Source of the DNA: Actinoplanes italicus
GTDB lineage: Bacteria; Actinomycetota; Actinomycetes; Mycobacteriales; Micromonosporaceae
Direction of reading: 5' to 3'
DNA length: 64,000 nucleotides
Assembly (NCBI RefSeq): GCF_003001815.1
Contig: NZ_PVMZ01000003.1
Location: 248,001-312,000 of the forward strand
The position numbers and the translations under genes were made by a program. Shown one piece after another: positions 50,077 through 59,063 of this stretch; within the stretch, counting starts at the first letter, position 1, and every line of letters starts with the position of its first letter. Under the pieces are notes generated by a model. It was not told the origin of the DNA. It saw nothing but the letters and a program-made list of their open reading frames with translations, and ran no database searches.

Positions 50077-50907
50077 TCAGAAGGTGTGTTCTGCCGCGGG
50101 GAACTCGCCGTTGCGCACTTCGTCGGCGAACTGCCGCGTGGCTTCGGTGAGAGCGCCGGCCAGGTCGGCGTAGCGCTTCACGAAGCGCGGCGCCTTGCCG
50201 GTGCGCAGTCCGGCCATGTCCTGCCAGACCAGCACCTGAGCATCGGTGTCGGGGCCTGCGCCGATGCCGACCGTGGGGATCGGCAGCTCCTTGGTGATCT
50301 GCTTGGAGACCTCGCCGGGCACCATCTCCAGGACCACGGCGAACGCGCCCGCGTCGGCGACCGCCCGGGCGTCCGAGATGACCTCAGCACCCTCGTTCTC
50401 CCGGCCCTGGACGCGGTATCCGCCGATGGCGTGCTCGCGCTGCGGGGTGAAACCGATGTGTGCCATCACCGGGATGCCGGCGCCGGTGATCGCCTCGATC
50501 TGCGGTGCCATCCGGCGGCCGCCCTCCAGCTTGACCGCGTGGCAGCCGCCCTCCTTCATGAACCGGACGGCGGTGCGCAGCGCCTGGGTGGGGCCCTCCT
50601 CGTAGCTGCCGAACGGCAGGTCGCCGACGATCAGCGCGGTCTTGGTGGCCCGGACCACCGCGCGGACCAGCGGCAACAGTTCGTCGACGGTGACCGGGAC
50701 GGTCGTCTCGTAGCCGTAGACGTTGTTGGCCGCCGAGTCGCCGACCAACAGGACCGGCACCCCGGACTGGTCGAAGATCTGCGCGGTGTACATGTCGTAG
50801 GACGTGAGCATCGGCCAGCGGTCACCGCGGACCTTGGCGTTGAGCAGGTCACGGGTGCGGACCCGGCGGGTCGGCGGGCCACCGTACAGGGTGGGGATCT
50901 CAGACAT
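50077..50907 (-). CDS. panB: ketopantoate hydroxymethyltransferase
   Basis: 276 residues. PanB motifs are clear: [40 protein letters not shown] (metal-binding Asp), [37 protein letters not shown] and [25 protein letters not shown]. It transfers a one-carbon unit from methylene-tetrahydrofolate to 2-oxoisovalerate in pantothenate synthesis. nadE is on the same strand just upstream, about 60 bp away, so the two may share a transcript. Confidence 0.95.
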   Translation of the reverse strand: MSEIPTLYGGPPTRRVRTRDLLNAKVRGDRWPMLTSYDMYTAQIFDQSGVPVLLVGDSAANNVYGYETTVPVTVDELLPLVRAVVRATKTALIVGDLPFGSYEEGPTQALRTAVRFMKEGGCHAVKLEGGRRMAPQIEAITGAGIPVMAHIGFTPQREHAIGGYRVQGRENEGAEVISDARAVADAGAFAVVLEMVPGEVSKQITKELPIPTVGIGAGPDTDAQVLVWQDMAGLRTGKAPRFVKRYADLAGALTEATRQFADEVRNGEFPAAEHTF

Positions 50908-50969
50908 GGCGCTTCTCCTCCCTCGAGGCCGCGCGAGTGCGGTCCCCGGGTCCGCACATCGTTACACCT

Positions 50970-52712
50970 TCACAGGCCTTCGCGAAACAAGTTGGTAATG
51001 GGGAGGCGACGATCACGGCCGAACGCCTTGCCGGAGATCTTGGTGCCGGGCGCGGACTGACGCCGTTTGTACTCCGCGAGGTCGATCATGCGGAGCGTGC
51101 GGTCGACCAGCGCCGGATCGTTGCCGGCCGCGATCAGCTCGTCGCGGCCCAGGTCGCGGTCGACGTACCCCTTGATGATCGGGTCGAGGATCTCGTAGTC
51201 GGGCAGCGAGTCGGAGTCCTTCTGGTCCGGGCGCAGCTCGGCGCTCGGCGCCTTCGTGATCGAGTTCTCCGGGATCGGGGGTGTTCCGGGCTGGGTGTTC
51301 CGCCACCGTGCGAGCTGCCACACCATGGTCTTCGGCACATCCTTGAGCGGGTTGAAGCCGCCGACCGAGTCGCCGTAGAGGGTCGAGTAGCCGACCGCCA
51401 GCTCGCTCTTGTTGCCGGTGGTCAGGACGAGGTGCCCCTCCTGGTTGGAGAGCGCCATCAGGATCACGCCGCGGACCCGGGCCTGCAGGTTCTCCACCGC
51501 CAGGCCGGACAGCGACATGTTCGCCAGGAACGAGTCGACCATCGCCTGGATCGGCTCGGTGCGGTAGTCGAGGCCGGTGCGCTTGGCCAGGTCGGCCGCG
51601 TCGTCCTTGGAGTGGCCGGAGGAGAAGCCGCTGGGCAGCGAGACGCCGACCACCCGCTCGGGGCCGAGGGCGTCGACGGCGATCGCGGCGACGACAGCCG
51701 AGTCGATGCCGCCGGAGAGCCCGAAGATCACCGAGGGGAAGCGGTTCTTGTTCACGTAGTCGCGCAGACCGAGCACCAGGGCGGACCAGATCTCCGCCTC
51801 GTCCTCGACCCGGTCCGCGATGCCGCCGCTCTTCCTCTCCGCGCGCGGGGGCAGAGCGGCGTCGATCGTGGCGTGGCTGATCCGCATCCCGTCCCCGTGC
51901 TCCGGGGCCGGTGCGTCATCGCCGGCGAGCGGCAGGTCGAGATCGTGGACCAGCATCTCCTCGGTGAACTGGCCGGTGCGGGCGAGCAGCTCCCCGGACG
52001 ACGAGACGATCATCGAGTCGCCGTCGAAGACCAGCTCGTCCTGCCCGCCGACCATGTTCACGAACGCGACCGTGGCACCCGCCTCGACGGCCCGCCGCTG
52101 GACCAGCGCGAGCCGGACGTCGTCCTTGTTCAGCTCGTACGGCGAGGCGTTGATGTTGACGACCAGGCCGACCCCGGCCCGCCGGGCGGCGGTGAACGGC
52201 CCGCCGGCCTGCCAGATGTCCTCGCACACGGTCAGAGCCACGTCCACCCCGCCGAGCCGGACCACGGTGAGCGTGTCGCCGGCCTCGAAGTAGCGGTCCT
52301 CGTCGAAGACGCCGTAGTTGGGCAGGTGGTGCTTGAAGTAGGTGGCGACCACCTCACCGCGGTGCAGCAGCGCGGACGCGTCGCGCCGCCCGACCCCCGG
52401 CGTCGCGTCGGCGCTGATCGCGGGCGGGCCGTCGGCGTCCACGTAACCGACCACGACGGCGAGCTCGCCCAGGCCGTCGGCGGCCAGGTCGGCGGCGAGC
52501 GTGCGCAGCGCCCGCTGCGAGGCCTCGACGAACGAGTTACGGAAGACCAGGTCCTCGATGGGGTAGCCGGTCAGCATCATCTCGGGGAACGCGACGAGGT
52601 GCGCGCCCGCGCCGGCCGCCGTGCGGGACCAGCGGCGGACCGACTCCGCGTTGCCGCGAATGTCACCGACTGTCGAGTTCACCTGAGCGAGGGCGATGCG
52701 CAACGTGGGCAT
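50970..52712 (-). CDS. nadE: glutamine-dependent NAD synthetase
   Basis: 580 residues from the ATG at 52712 (MPTLRIALAQVNSTVGDI). The N-terminal nitrilase domain shows the Glu-Lys-Cys triad in FPEMMLTGYP, FKHHLPNYGVFDE and VCEDIWQ. The C-terminal synthetase holds the ATP PP-loop FGLSGGIDSAVVAAI, TTGNKSELAVGYSTLYGDSV and the late LPDYEILDPIIKGYV. It converts nicotinate adenine dinucleotide to NAD using ammonia channelled from glutamine. A TSS-proximal ATG at 52721 is an alternative start. Confidence 0.95.
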   Translation of the reverse strand: MPTLRIALAQVNSTVGDIRGNAESVRRWSRTAAGAGAHLVAFPEMMLTGYPIEDLVFRNSFVEASQRALRTLAADLAADGLGELAVVVGYVDADGPPAISADATPGVGRRDASALLHRGEVVATYFKHHLPNYGVFDEDRYFEAGDTLTVVRLGGVDVALTVCEDIWQAGGPFTAARRAGVGLVVNINASPYELNKDDVRLALVQRRAVEAGATVAFVNMVGGQDELVFDGDSMIVSSSGELLARTGQFTEEMLVHDLDLPLAGDDAPAPEHGDGMRISHATIDAALPPRAERKSGGIADRVEDEAEIWSALVLGLRDYVNKNRFPSVIFGLSGGIDSAVVAAIAVDALGPERVVGVSLPSGFSSGHSKDDAADLAKRTGLDYRTEPIQAMVDSFLANMSLSGLAVENLQARVRGVILMALSNQEGHLVLTTGNKSELAVGYSTLYGDSVGGFNPLKDVPKTMVWQLARWRNTQPGTPPIPENSITKAPSAELRPDQKDSDSLPDYEILDPIIKGYVDRDLGRDELIAAGNDPALVDRTLRMIDLAEYKRRQSAPGTKISGKAFGRDRRLPITNLFREGL

Positions 52713-52824
52713 GACCCTCATTCTTCCCCCAACCCGGCCCTTTGGATCCTGACCCGGGCCGACGTCACAGGGGATGGTCAGCGTAGTCTCGCACTCGGTA
52801 GGTGGACTCGGACGAGGGGTGGCA

Positions 52825-54177
52825 GTGGACCGACAGCAGGAGTTCGTGCTTCGCACGCTCGAGGAGCGCGACATCCGTTTCGTCCGGCTCTGGTTCACCG
52901 ATGTGCTGGGCACGCTGAAGAGCGTGTCGGTCGCCCCGGCCGAGCTGGAGTCCGCCTTCGAGGAGGGCATCGGCATCGACGGCTCGGCGATCGAGGGCTT
53001 CGCGCGGGTCTACGAGTCCGACATGGTCGCCATGCCCGACCCGACCACCTTCCAGGTGTTCCCGTTCGAGGGCGGGGTCAGCGGCGAGAGCGCCAGGATG
53101 TTCTGCGACATCCTGCTCCCCGACGGCAGCGCCGCCTGGGCCGACCCGCGCCACGTGCTGCGCCGGGCGCTGGCCAAGGCAGCCGAGAAGGGCTTCACCT
53201 TCTACACCCACCCCGAGGTCGAGTTCTTCCTGATCCAGGACGGCGCCAACGACGGCTCGGTGCCGATCCCGGTCGACACCGGCGGTTACTTCGACCACAC
53301 CACCCACGCGGTGGCCCGCGACTTCCGCCGGCAGGCCGTGCTTGCCCTGGAGCGGATCGGCATCTCGGTCGAGTTCAGCCACCACGAGGTCGCGCCCGGC
53401 CAGCAGGAGATCGACCTGCGCTATGCGGACGCGCTCACCACGGCCGACAACATCATGACGTTCCGGCACGTGGTCAAGGAGGTGGCGCTGTCGCAGGGCG
53501 TCAAGGCCACCTTCATGCCGAAGCCGTACACCGACCAGCCCGGCTCCGGCATGCACACCCACCTGTCGCTGTTCGAGGGCGAGCGCAACGTCTTCTACGA
53601 CAGCGAGGACCCGCAGAAGCTGTCCAAGACGGCGCGGTCGTTCATCGCCGGTCTGCTGGTGCACGCCCGTGAGTACACCGCTGTCACCAACCAGTGGGTC
53701 AACTCGTACAAGCGGCTCTTCCCGCTGCAGCTTCCGGACCGGATCACCGAGTCCCCGGCGTTCGTCAGCTGGGGCCACCTGAACCGGTCGGCCCTGGTCC
53801 GCGTCCCGGCGTTCGGCAAGCCCAACTCAGCGCGCGTCGAGGTCCGCTCGATCGACTCGGCCGCCAACCCGTACCTGGCGTTCGCGGTCATGCTCGGCGC
53901 GGGCCTCAAGGGCATCGAAGAGGGATACGAGCTGCCCGCCGGCGCCGAGGACGACGTGTGGTCGCTGTCACCGGCCGAGCGCAAGGCCGCCGGCTACGAG
54001 GCGCTCCCGGAGAACCTGTCCGAGGCGATCGACGTGATGTCCGGCTCCGAGCTGATCGCCGAGGTGCTCGGCGAGCACGTCTTCGACTTCTTCCTGCGCA
54101 ACAAGCGCCAGGAGTGGGAGCAGTTCCGCCGCGAGGTCACCCCCTACGAGCGCCAGCGCTACCTCGGCGCCCTGTAA
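52825..54177 (+). CDS. glnA2: glutamine synthetase, GlnA2 type
   Basis: 450 residues from the GTG at 52825, which gives the family start (DRQQEFVLRTLEERDIRFVR). Catalytic signatures include IGIDGSAIEGFARVYESDM, VEFFLI, HHEVAPGQQEIDLRYADALT and MPKPYTDQPGSGMHTHLSLF. In GSI-beta enzymes the adenylylated Tyr lies in a DLYDLP motif; here the place reads EDDVWSLSPAER, so the target Tyr is absent, as in mycobacterial GlnA2. It makes glutamine from glutamate and ammonia. The start codon of glnE lies about 7 kb downstream. Confidence 0.93.
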   Translation: MDRQQEFVLRTLEERDIRFVRLWFTDVLGTLKSVSVAPAELESAFEEGIGIDGSAIEGFARVYESDMVAMPDPTTFQVFPFEGGVSGESARMFCDILLPDGSAAWADPRHVLRRALAKAAEKGFTFYTHPEVEFFLIQDGANDGSVPIPVDTGGYFDHTTHAVARDFRRQAVLALERIGISVEFSHHEVAPGQQEIDLRYADALTTADNIMTFRHVVKEVALSQGVKATFMPKPYTDQPGSGMHTHLSLFEGERNVFYDSEDPQKLSKTARSFIAGLLVHAREYTAVTNQWVNSYKRLFPLQLPDRITESPAFVSWGHLNRSALVRVPAFGKPNSARVEVRSIDSAANPYLAFAVMLGAGLKGIEEGYELPAGAEDDVWSLSPAERKAAGYEALPENLSEAIDVMSGSELIAEVLGEHVFDFFLRNKRQEWEQFRREVTPYERQRYLGAL

Positions 54178-54196
54178 AAGCGAAGCCTGTCGTACG

Positions 54197-54234
54197 AACC
54201 GAGGCCGGTGGGGGGCACCCCGCCGGCCTCGGTT
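54197..54234. terminator. bidirectional terminator after glnA2
   Basis: A perfect 12-bp stem AACCGAGGCCGG (54197-54208) and CCGGCCTCGGTT (54223-54234), with further pairing possible in the loop. It separates glnA2 from the convergent gene at 54239. Confidence 0.85.
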
Positions 54235-54238
54235 CCGT

Positions 54239-54601
54239 TCAGGCTGGGATGCCAAGCCGATTCTTTAGATCCGCATGGATAGTGTCTTTGAGGCTTACCG
54301 CTCTCGCGTAGTCCAAGTCCGCGATCGACAAAACGTAGAACGAGAGCGGGCCATCTGCGACAAGCTGCGTTATGAATGTCGATACCTCTCCATTCGGGCC
54401 TGAGAAATGCAGAAACCCGCCTTCTGATCGGATGACGGTTCCGTTGGCGGCAGCGATCGCGAGCCTGGCATTGGCGGCAATGTTGTCCGCTCCCCACCGG
54501 ATAGCCCACGCCCATCCTTGTGCGATCGTGGGCGCCGATGCCCTGTCCGGAGGTTCGGTGGTGTCGCTAGCGGTGCAGGGAGTCCCATCTTTTTCGACCA
54601 T
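54239..54601 (-). CDS. hypothetical protein
   Basis: 120 residues from the ATG at 54601, which GCGGAGGG precedes; the longer reading lacks such a site. The sequence holds QGWAWAIRWGADNIAANARL, then GFLHFSGPNGEVSTFITQLV and FYVLSIADLDYARAVSLKDT. Mixed alpha-beta, soluble, no signal peptide. Slightly AT-richer than its neighbours. No family recognised. Confidence 0.6.
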   Translation of the reverse strand: MVEKDGTPCTASDTTEPPDRASAPTIAQGWAWAIRWGADNIAANARLAIAAANGTVIRSEGGFLHFSGPNGEVSTFITQLVADGPLSFYVLSIADLDYARAVSLKDTIHADLKNRLGIPA

Positions 54602-54958
54602 CAAAGCCCTCCGCAACATCAATTGTTCAGATGAGCATGAACCGTTCTTTCCGGTGGCCGCGGTCAGACTTCGAGATGGTCCATCCAACGGATTACCGGG
54701 TCAACTCGCATGCCACCGTCTTGAATGGGCAATCGAGTGGCGGGCGTCTGTGGGCCGTTCATGCGGGTTGAGACAGCGCGGGTGGTTGCGCAGGAGCCGG
54801 TTGAGGCGCCAGGCGGCGGCGGTGTCCGAGCCGCCACCGCCTGGCTTCGGCGCAACTACCGGCCGCGGGGCGGGGGCGGCCCATACACCGGTAGCTGAAC
54901 CGTCAAAGGCACCCGGCGGACCGCCCGTTCCCCAGATCCGGTCCGCCGGGTGCCGGCT
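54602..54958. other. intergenic stretch with two hairpins
   Basis: No gene is convincing. A 15-bp stem with one mismatch (GCCAGGCGGCGGCGG, 54808-54822, with 54831-54845) and a 16-bp perfect stem (54908-54954, listed separately) fold here. The promoter of the hypothetical gene at 54601 should lie near 54620-54680. Confidence 0.5.
54908..54954 (-). terminator. terminator of the anti-sigma-like gene
   Basis: A perfect 16-bp stem GGCACCCGGCGGACCG (54908-54923) with its complement (54939-54954). It begins immediately after the stop codon of the minus-strand gene at 54959. Confidence 0.85.
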
Positions 54959-55699
54959 TCATCTGCGCGGCTCCCAGCTGCTGTTCCTGCTGGTGCTCGC
55001 GCTCGGCCGAGGCCGTGGCGACCACTGGTCGCCACCGTCCGGCCGCTGCTGCTCGTAGTCGTCGTCCCGGTAGTCGTGTTCCGGGCGCGTGCTGCTGCTC
55101 GCGGGGCGCGGCCGGCTGCCGCAGAACCGCTCGACCCGGTCTCGGTCGTCGTCCCCGGCCCGTTCCACCAGCTCGCCGTACCGGCCGTCGGCCAGGAAAC
55201 GCCTGCGGTCGTCCCGGTTGTGGCGGCTGAAGTCCCGGCAGAGCTCGGCGACCCGGTCCGGCCGCGCCGATGCCGAGGCCGATGGCCGGGGCGTGGTGGG
55301 GGCGACCGGGGTGGCGTTCCTAGGCGTGATCGGTCTGGTGGCCGGAGCGGAGAAGGCGGGCTGGTGCTCGGCCGTGTTCTCGGCCAGCGAGCGGGTGTTC
55401 GCGGTCAGGGCGACCCCGCCGAGCGTCGCCGACGTGCCGAGCGCGACCGCCGCGACCTTGAGGGTCAGCAGCCGGGCCAGCGTCGACCGGACGATCGAGG
55501 GGCGGCGGCGGGCCGCGGGGGAGTGCGTGGCCGTCCGGAACGCCGCCAGCGCGGCGGCCTCCCCGGCGAGTTCCCGATCGGTGCCGGGTGCGGTCGCCGC
55601 GGCGAGCACCTCGTCGAGCGGGTGCCCGGTCCGGTCGCCGCGCAGCAGGCGGTCCGCGGTCCTCCGGTCCATCGGGCTCCACTCCTCGGGGCTGGTCAT
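54959..55699 (-). CDS. anti-sigma-factor-like single-pass membrane protein
   Basis: 246 residues from the ATG at 55699 preceded by GAAGG. A cytoplasmic helical region (MDRRTADRLLRGDRTGHPLD, then LAGEAAALAAFRTATHSPAA) of about 75 residues precedes one membrane helix (LLTLKVAAVALGTSATLGGV) and a Pro/Ser/Asp-rich exterior with FCRD-like SRHNRDDRRRFLADGRYGEL. This layout is typical of actinobacterial ECF anti-sigma factors. Its cognate sigma gene is just upstream but separated by an insertion element. Removal of that element restores an ATGA overlap of the two genes. Confidence 0.8.
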   Translation of the reverse strand: MTSPEEWSPMDRRTADRLLRGDRTGHPLDEVLAAATAPGTDRELAGEAAALAAFRTATHSPAARRRPSIVRSTLARLLTLKVAAVALGTSATLGGVALTANTRSLAENTAEHQPAFSAPATRPITPRNATPVAPTTPRPSASASARPDRVAELCRDFSRHNRDDRRRFLADGRYGELVERAGDDDRDRVERFCGSRPRPASSSTRPEHDYRDDDYEQQRPDGGDQWSPRPRPSASTSRNSSWEPRR

Positions 55700-55717
55700 C
55701 TGAAACCTTCGGTGCAT

Positions 55718-56601
55718 CCTCCGGCTTGCCGGCCGGAGAGGAAACGGAATGCCCTGCGTAGCAGGATGGAAGTAGCCGATTCGCCGCCAAAACGAAGCGA
55801 AGTCGGGGGTGACGTCCCGCCGGGCCTGCGATCGTACGGGTGTTCTATCCTGTGTGGATGGGGGCGATCGTGGAGCGGGGGTTCAGGTTCCGCTTCTACC
55901 CGACTCCAGCCCAGGCCGAGTTGTTGACACGGACGTTTGGCTGTGTGCGGTTGGTGTACAACCTGGGGTTGCAGGCCCGCCGCGATGCCGGGGAGCAGCG
56001 GCAGGACAAAATCGGCTACGGTGCGACTTCGGCCATGTTGACCACCTGGAAGAAAACGCCCTAGTACACGTTTTTGAACGAGGTGTCGTGTGTGCCGTTG
56101 CAACAGGCGTTGCGACACCTGGATACCGCCTACACGAAATTCTTCAAACGCGAGTGCCGGTTCCCGCGGTTCAAATCCCGGAAGCGGTCGCGGCGGTCGG
56201 CGGAATTCACCGCGAGTGCTTTCACGTTCCGGAATGGTGAGTTGCGGCTGGCGAAGCTGACGGACACACCGCTGAAGGTGGTGTGGTCGCGGCAGATCCC
56301 GGATGGTGCCGTGCCGTCGACGGTTACGGTCAGCCAGGATCGGGCCGGTCGCTGGTTCGTGTCGCTGCGTGTCGAGGTCCCCGCCACCACTGCCCCATCC
56401 GCGGCGACGGCGGTCGGGATTGATGCCGGAGTCAACCGGCTGCTGACCTTGTCCGACGCCGGGCTGGCGGTGACGGCCTGTGGAGCTGATGTCAGACCTC
56501 AACGGGGAACCTCCTCCCGGGCAGGCAATCGGCGATGAAGCAGGAAAGACTCTGGGGCGACCCAGTGGAATCCGCGTCCCTTCAGAGCGGGGAGATGTCA
56601 A
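55718..56601 (+). mobile_element. TnpB-only IS605/IS1341-type element, decayed
   Basis: 884 bp. The left end is inferred at 55718, right after GTGCAT, with a subterminal hairpin CTCCGG/CCGGAG (55719-55738). The right end is inferred at 56601 after GGGGAGATGTCAA, the usual end of this group, preceded by a CTGGG-GCGA-CCCAG hairpin (56552-56565) of guide-RNA type. There is no tnpA and no target duplication, as expected for IS200/IS605 relatives. Precise removal rejoins the sigma and anti-sigma genes in frame with an ATGA overlap, which independently supports both ends. Confidence 0.8.
55858..56538 (+). pseudogene. tnpB: tnpB RNA-guided nuclease, inactivated
   Basis: The N-terminus is standard TnpB (GFRFRFYPTPAQAELLTRTF, then GCVRLVYNLGLQARRDA). 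Codon 69 (56062) is TAG where homologues have Glu (KKTP-stop-YTFLNEVSCVPL); frame continues unchanged afterwards. The first RuvC aspartate region VGIDAGVNRLLTLSD is present, then the sequence jumps to the extreme C-terminus (TACGADVRPQRG). The remaining RuvC acidic residues and the zinc finger are deleted. The protein cannot be active, but the 3' guide-RNA-coding end remains. Confidence 0.88.
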
Positions 56602-57233
56602 CTCACCTCCTTCAGCGCCGCGGCCGCCGAAGTTGTCACCGTGGTGGTCCATGAGGCCGGTCTCCGGGGTTCGGGCGGGCGTTGTGGCGCCTGCTGGGCG
56701 AGCCTGGCGGCCAACTGCTTCAACCCCCGATAGGCGGCGGTACGGACAGCGCCCGCCCGCCGTCCGAGGATCTTCCCGGTGGCGCGCGCGTCGAGGCCGA
56801 CCACCACCCGGAGCATCACCGCCTCGGCCTGTTCCGGCGGCAGCGTCGCGATCAGCGCGAGCGCCGCGTCGGTGGTGACCAGTTCCATCGCGCGGTCGGC
56901 GGTGTCGTCGCCGGCGCTCAGCTCGGTCAGGAACTCGACCGGGGCGCTCGTCTGCGGCCGGCGGCGCTGGGCCCGGAGCAGGTCCATGGCCCGGTGCCGC
57001 GCGATGGTGGCGGTCCAGCCCCGGAACCCGTCCCAGTCGCCGGAGAACGCACCCAGGTCGCGGGCGATCTGCAGCCAGGCCTCGGAGGCGACGTCCTCGG
57101 CGTCCTCTCCGACCAGCACCCGCAGGTAACGCAACAGCGCCGGCTGCTGGGTGCGGTAGAGCAGGCGGAACGCCGTGTCGTCACCCGACTGCGCCGCCAG
57201 CACCACGGCGTCGAGGCCCTCCGGTGCCACCAT
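56598..57233 (-). CDS. ECF-family RNA polymerase sigma factor
   Basis: 211 residues from the ATG at 57233 with GCGGAGG ahead. Region 2 reads LYRTQQPALLRYLRVLVGED, AEDVASEAWLQIARDLGAFS, DWDGFRGWTATIARHRAMDL. Region 4 reads LALIATLPPEQAEAVMLRVV, VGLDARATGKILGRRAGAVR. The stop codon TGA lies inside the insertion element; before insertion the protein ended about six codons later, overlapping the anti-sigma start. It should direct polymerase to a small regulon and be held by the membrane protein. Confidence 0.9.
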   Translation of the reverse strand: MVAPEGLDAVVLAAQSGDDTAFRLLYRTQQPALLRYLRVLVGEDAEDVASEAWLQIARDLGAFSGDWDGFRGWTATIARHRAMDLLRAQRRRPQTSAPVEFLTELSAGDDTADRAMELVTTDAALALIATLPPEQAEAVMLRVVVGLDARATGKILGRRAGAVRTAAYRGLKQLAARLAQQAPQRPPEPRRPASWTTTVTTSAAAALKEVS

Positions 57234-57396
57234 CCAACGACCTCCGCGCCTCGCTCCGCCCTCACACCGCATGCGGGCTCCCCTGGTACAGCGCACGTTT
57301 ACGTAAAAACGTCACCGCGGCTCCGGTAGTCCGATCGACTCGGTAGATCGGCTCCGATACGGTCTTGTGCGGACCACATATGACGAGGGAGAAGAC

Positions 57397-57822
57397 GTGC
57401 TGGAGGATCTGCTTGAGGGTGCCGGGCGCAGCATAGTGTTCGGCGGCATCGGCATCGGGTTGATGGCCGTCGGGTTCGTTCTGATCGACGTGCTGACGCC
57501 GGGCAAGCTGCGGGATCTGATCTGGGTGGAGCGCAACCCGAACGCGGCGCTACTGCTGGCGGCCAATCAGCTGGGCATCGCCGCCATCGTCTTCACCTCG
57601 ATCTTCACCACCTACGAGTCGTTCGGGCAGGGACTGGCCTCCACCGCCCTGTTCGGCATCATCGGGATCGGCATCATGGGCCTGGCCTTCCTGGTGCTGG
57701 ACTGGCTGACCCCGGGCAAGCTGGGCGAGGTCATCTGTACCCAGGACCGCCACCCGGGTGCCCTGGTCAGCGCCGCGTCGCATTTCGGGGCGGCCCTGAT
57801 CGTCTGCGCCTGCATCTCCTGA
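57397..57822 (+). CDS. DUF350 membrane protein
   Basis: 141 residues from a GTG with GAGGGAG ahead. Two repeated halves, each with two membrane helices, are visible: SIVFGGIGIGLMAVGFVLID-VLTPGKL and ALFGIIGIGIMGLAFLVLD-WLTPGKL, with AALLLAANQLGIAAIVFTSI between. DUF350 proteins are uncharacterised inner-membrane proteins. Divergent from the sigma factor gene. Confidence 0.85.
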   Translation: MLEDLLEGAGRSIVFGGIGIGLMAVGFVLIDVLTPGKLRDLIWVERNPNAALLLAANQLGIAAIVFTSIFTTYESFGQGLASTALFGIIGIGIMGLAFLVLDWLTPGKLGEVICTQDRHPGALVSAASHFGAALIVCACIS

Positions 57823-57890
57823 CGGGCCGGGCCGTGGCGGGGCCACCCGCCACGGCCGTTCTGTCGTACCCCCGGTCTAGCGTTCGCGGG

Positions 57891-58583
57891 GTGAACCGTA
57901 CCGATCGGCTGTACGCCCTCGTCGAGGAGCTGAGGGCGGTCGCGCCGCGTCCGCGCAGCGCCCGCTGGCTGGCGCAGCGCTTCGAGGTGAGCGTGCGCAC
58001 GGTGGAGCGCGACATCTCCGCGCTCCAGCAGTCCGGCACCCCGGTCTACGCCGAGACCGGCCGCACCGGCGGCTACTGCCTGGACCGCACGCACACGCTG
58101 CCACCGGTCAACCTCACGCCCGAGGAGGCGGTCGCCATGGCGCTGGCGCTGCGCAGCATGGCCGGCACACCGTTCCGCCAGCCGGCGGCGAGCGCGCTGC
58201 GCAAGGTGCTGGCCGCGATGCGCCCGGAGGACGTGGCGGCGGCCCGCGAGCTGGCCGACCGCATCCAGCTGGCCGGTGACGTGCCGGCGGCCGCCCTGCC
58301 GCGTCTGGGCGGCGGCGCACTGCCGCTGGGCTGCGTGCTGCGGATCGGATATGCCGACCGGCACGGCGCCGAGACGTATCGCGAGATCGAGCCGCTGGGC
58401 TACGTCGGGGTCCGCGACCGGTGGTATCTGATCGCCTGGTGCCGGTTGCGCCACTCGGTGCGGGTCTTCCGGCCGGACCGGATCACCTCGGTGACCCCGA
58501 CCCGCGAGACGGTGCGGCCCCGATCACTGGACGAAGCCGGTGTGGACATCCCACACCGGCTCCGCCCGCTGACCCTGACCTGA
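57891..58583 (+). CDS. WYL-domain transcriptional regulator
   Basis: 230 residues from the GTG at 57891. An HTH_11 N-terminus (DRLYALVEELRAVAPRPRSA, RWLAQRFEVSVRTVERDISA) is followed by GTPVYAETGRTGGYCL and a WYL domain in the C-terminal half (IEPLGYVGVRDRWYLIAWCR, then VRVFRPDRITSV). WYL regulators bind DNA in response to nucleic-acid or nucleotide ligands. It is a candidate regulator of the small divergent or adjacent genes. A TAGCGT close upstream suggests a short leader. Confidence 0.9.
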   Translation: MNRTDRLYALVEELRAVAPRPRSARWLAQRFEVSVRTVERDISALQQSGTPVYAETGRTGGYCLDRTHTLPPVNLTPEEAVAMALALRSMAGTPFRQPAASALRKVLAAMRPEDVAAARELADRIQLAGDVPAAALPRLGGGALPLGCVLRIGYADRHGAETYREIEPLGYVGVRDRWYLIAWCRLRHSVRVFRPDRITSVTPTRETVRPRSLDEAGVDIPHRLRPLTLT

Positions 58584-58597
58584 GCTGATCCGGCGCC

Positions 58598-58966
58598 TCA
58601 GGCGGCCGGCGGGGTGAACACCTGGAACTGGTTGCCCGACGGGTCGAGCAGGTGCGCGATGACGATCCCGCTCGGCGTGCTCCGCTTGATCAGCACCTTG
58701 CCGCCGGTCGCCTCGGCCTGCTCGCAGGTGGCGTCGACGTCGGCCACCAGCACCGAGAAGACGGCGTGGTTCGGGCTCTCGCCGCGGGTGTCGGCGAGCC
58801 CGCCCTGCAGACCATCCTCGGCCGGGGTGGTGATGATGCGGTACGCGGCTCCGGCCGCCTCGTCGTCGGCGAAGGTCCACCCGAACACCTCACCGTAAAA
58901 GCGTGCGGCCTGCTCCGGCTGGTCGGAGCCGATCTGGAACCAGGCGATCCCGTTGACTGCGGACAT
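58598..58966 (-). CDS. glyoxalase/VOC-fold protein
   Basis: 122 residues from the ATG at 58966 (GGGAG at good distance); an ATG at 58972 is possible. Two beta-alpha-beta-beta-beta units: GIAWFQIGSDQPEQAARFYG-EVFGW then HAVFSVLVADVDATCEQAEA, ending AHLLDPSGNQFQVFTPP, where metal-ligand Glu is replaced by Gln. Small VOC proteins bind or modify small ligands such as antibiotics. Function unknown. Confidence 0.85.
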   Translation of the reverse strand: MSAVNGIAWFQIGSDQPEQAARFYGEVFGWTFADDEAAGAAYRIITTPAEDGLQGGLADTRGESPNHAVFSVLVADVDATCEQAEATGGKVLIKRSTPSGIVIAHLLDPSGNQFQVFTPPAA

Positions 58967-59063
58967 GCTCATCTCCCTCGTGGATTCGTGACTCACCACG
59001 ACTCTGCGGGACCGCCGCGACACCGTCCTGTCGGTGTTTCCGGACTTTGGCAAGATCACCCGA

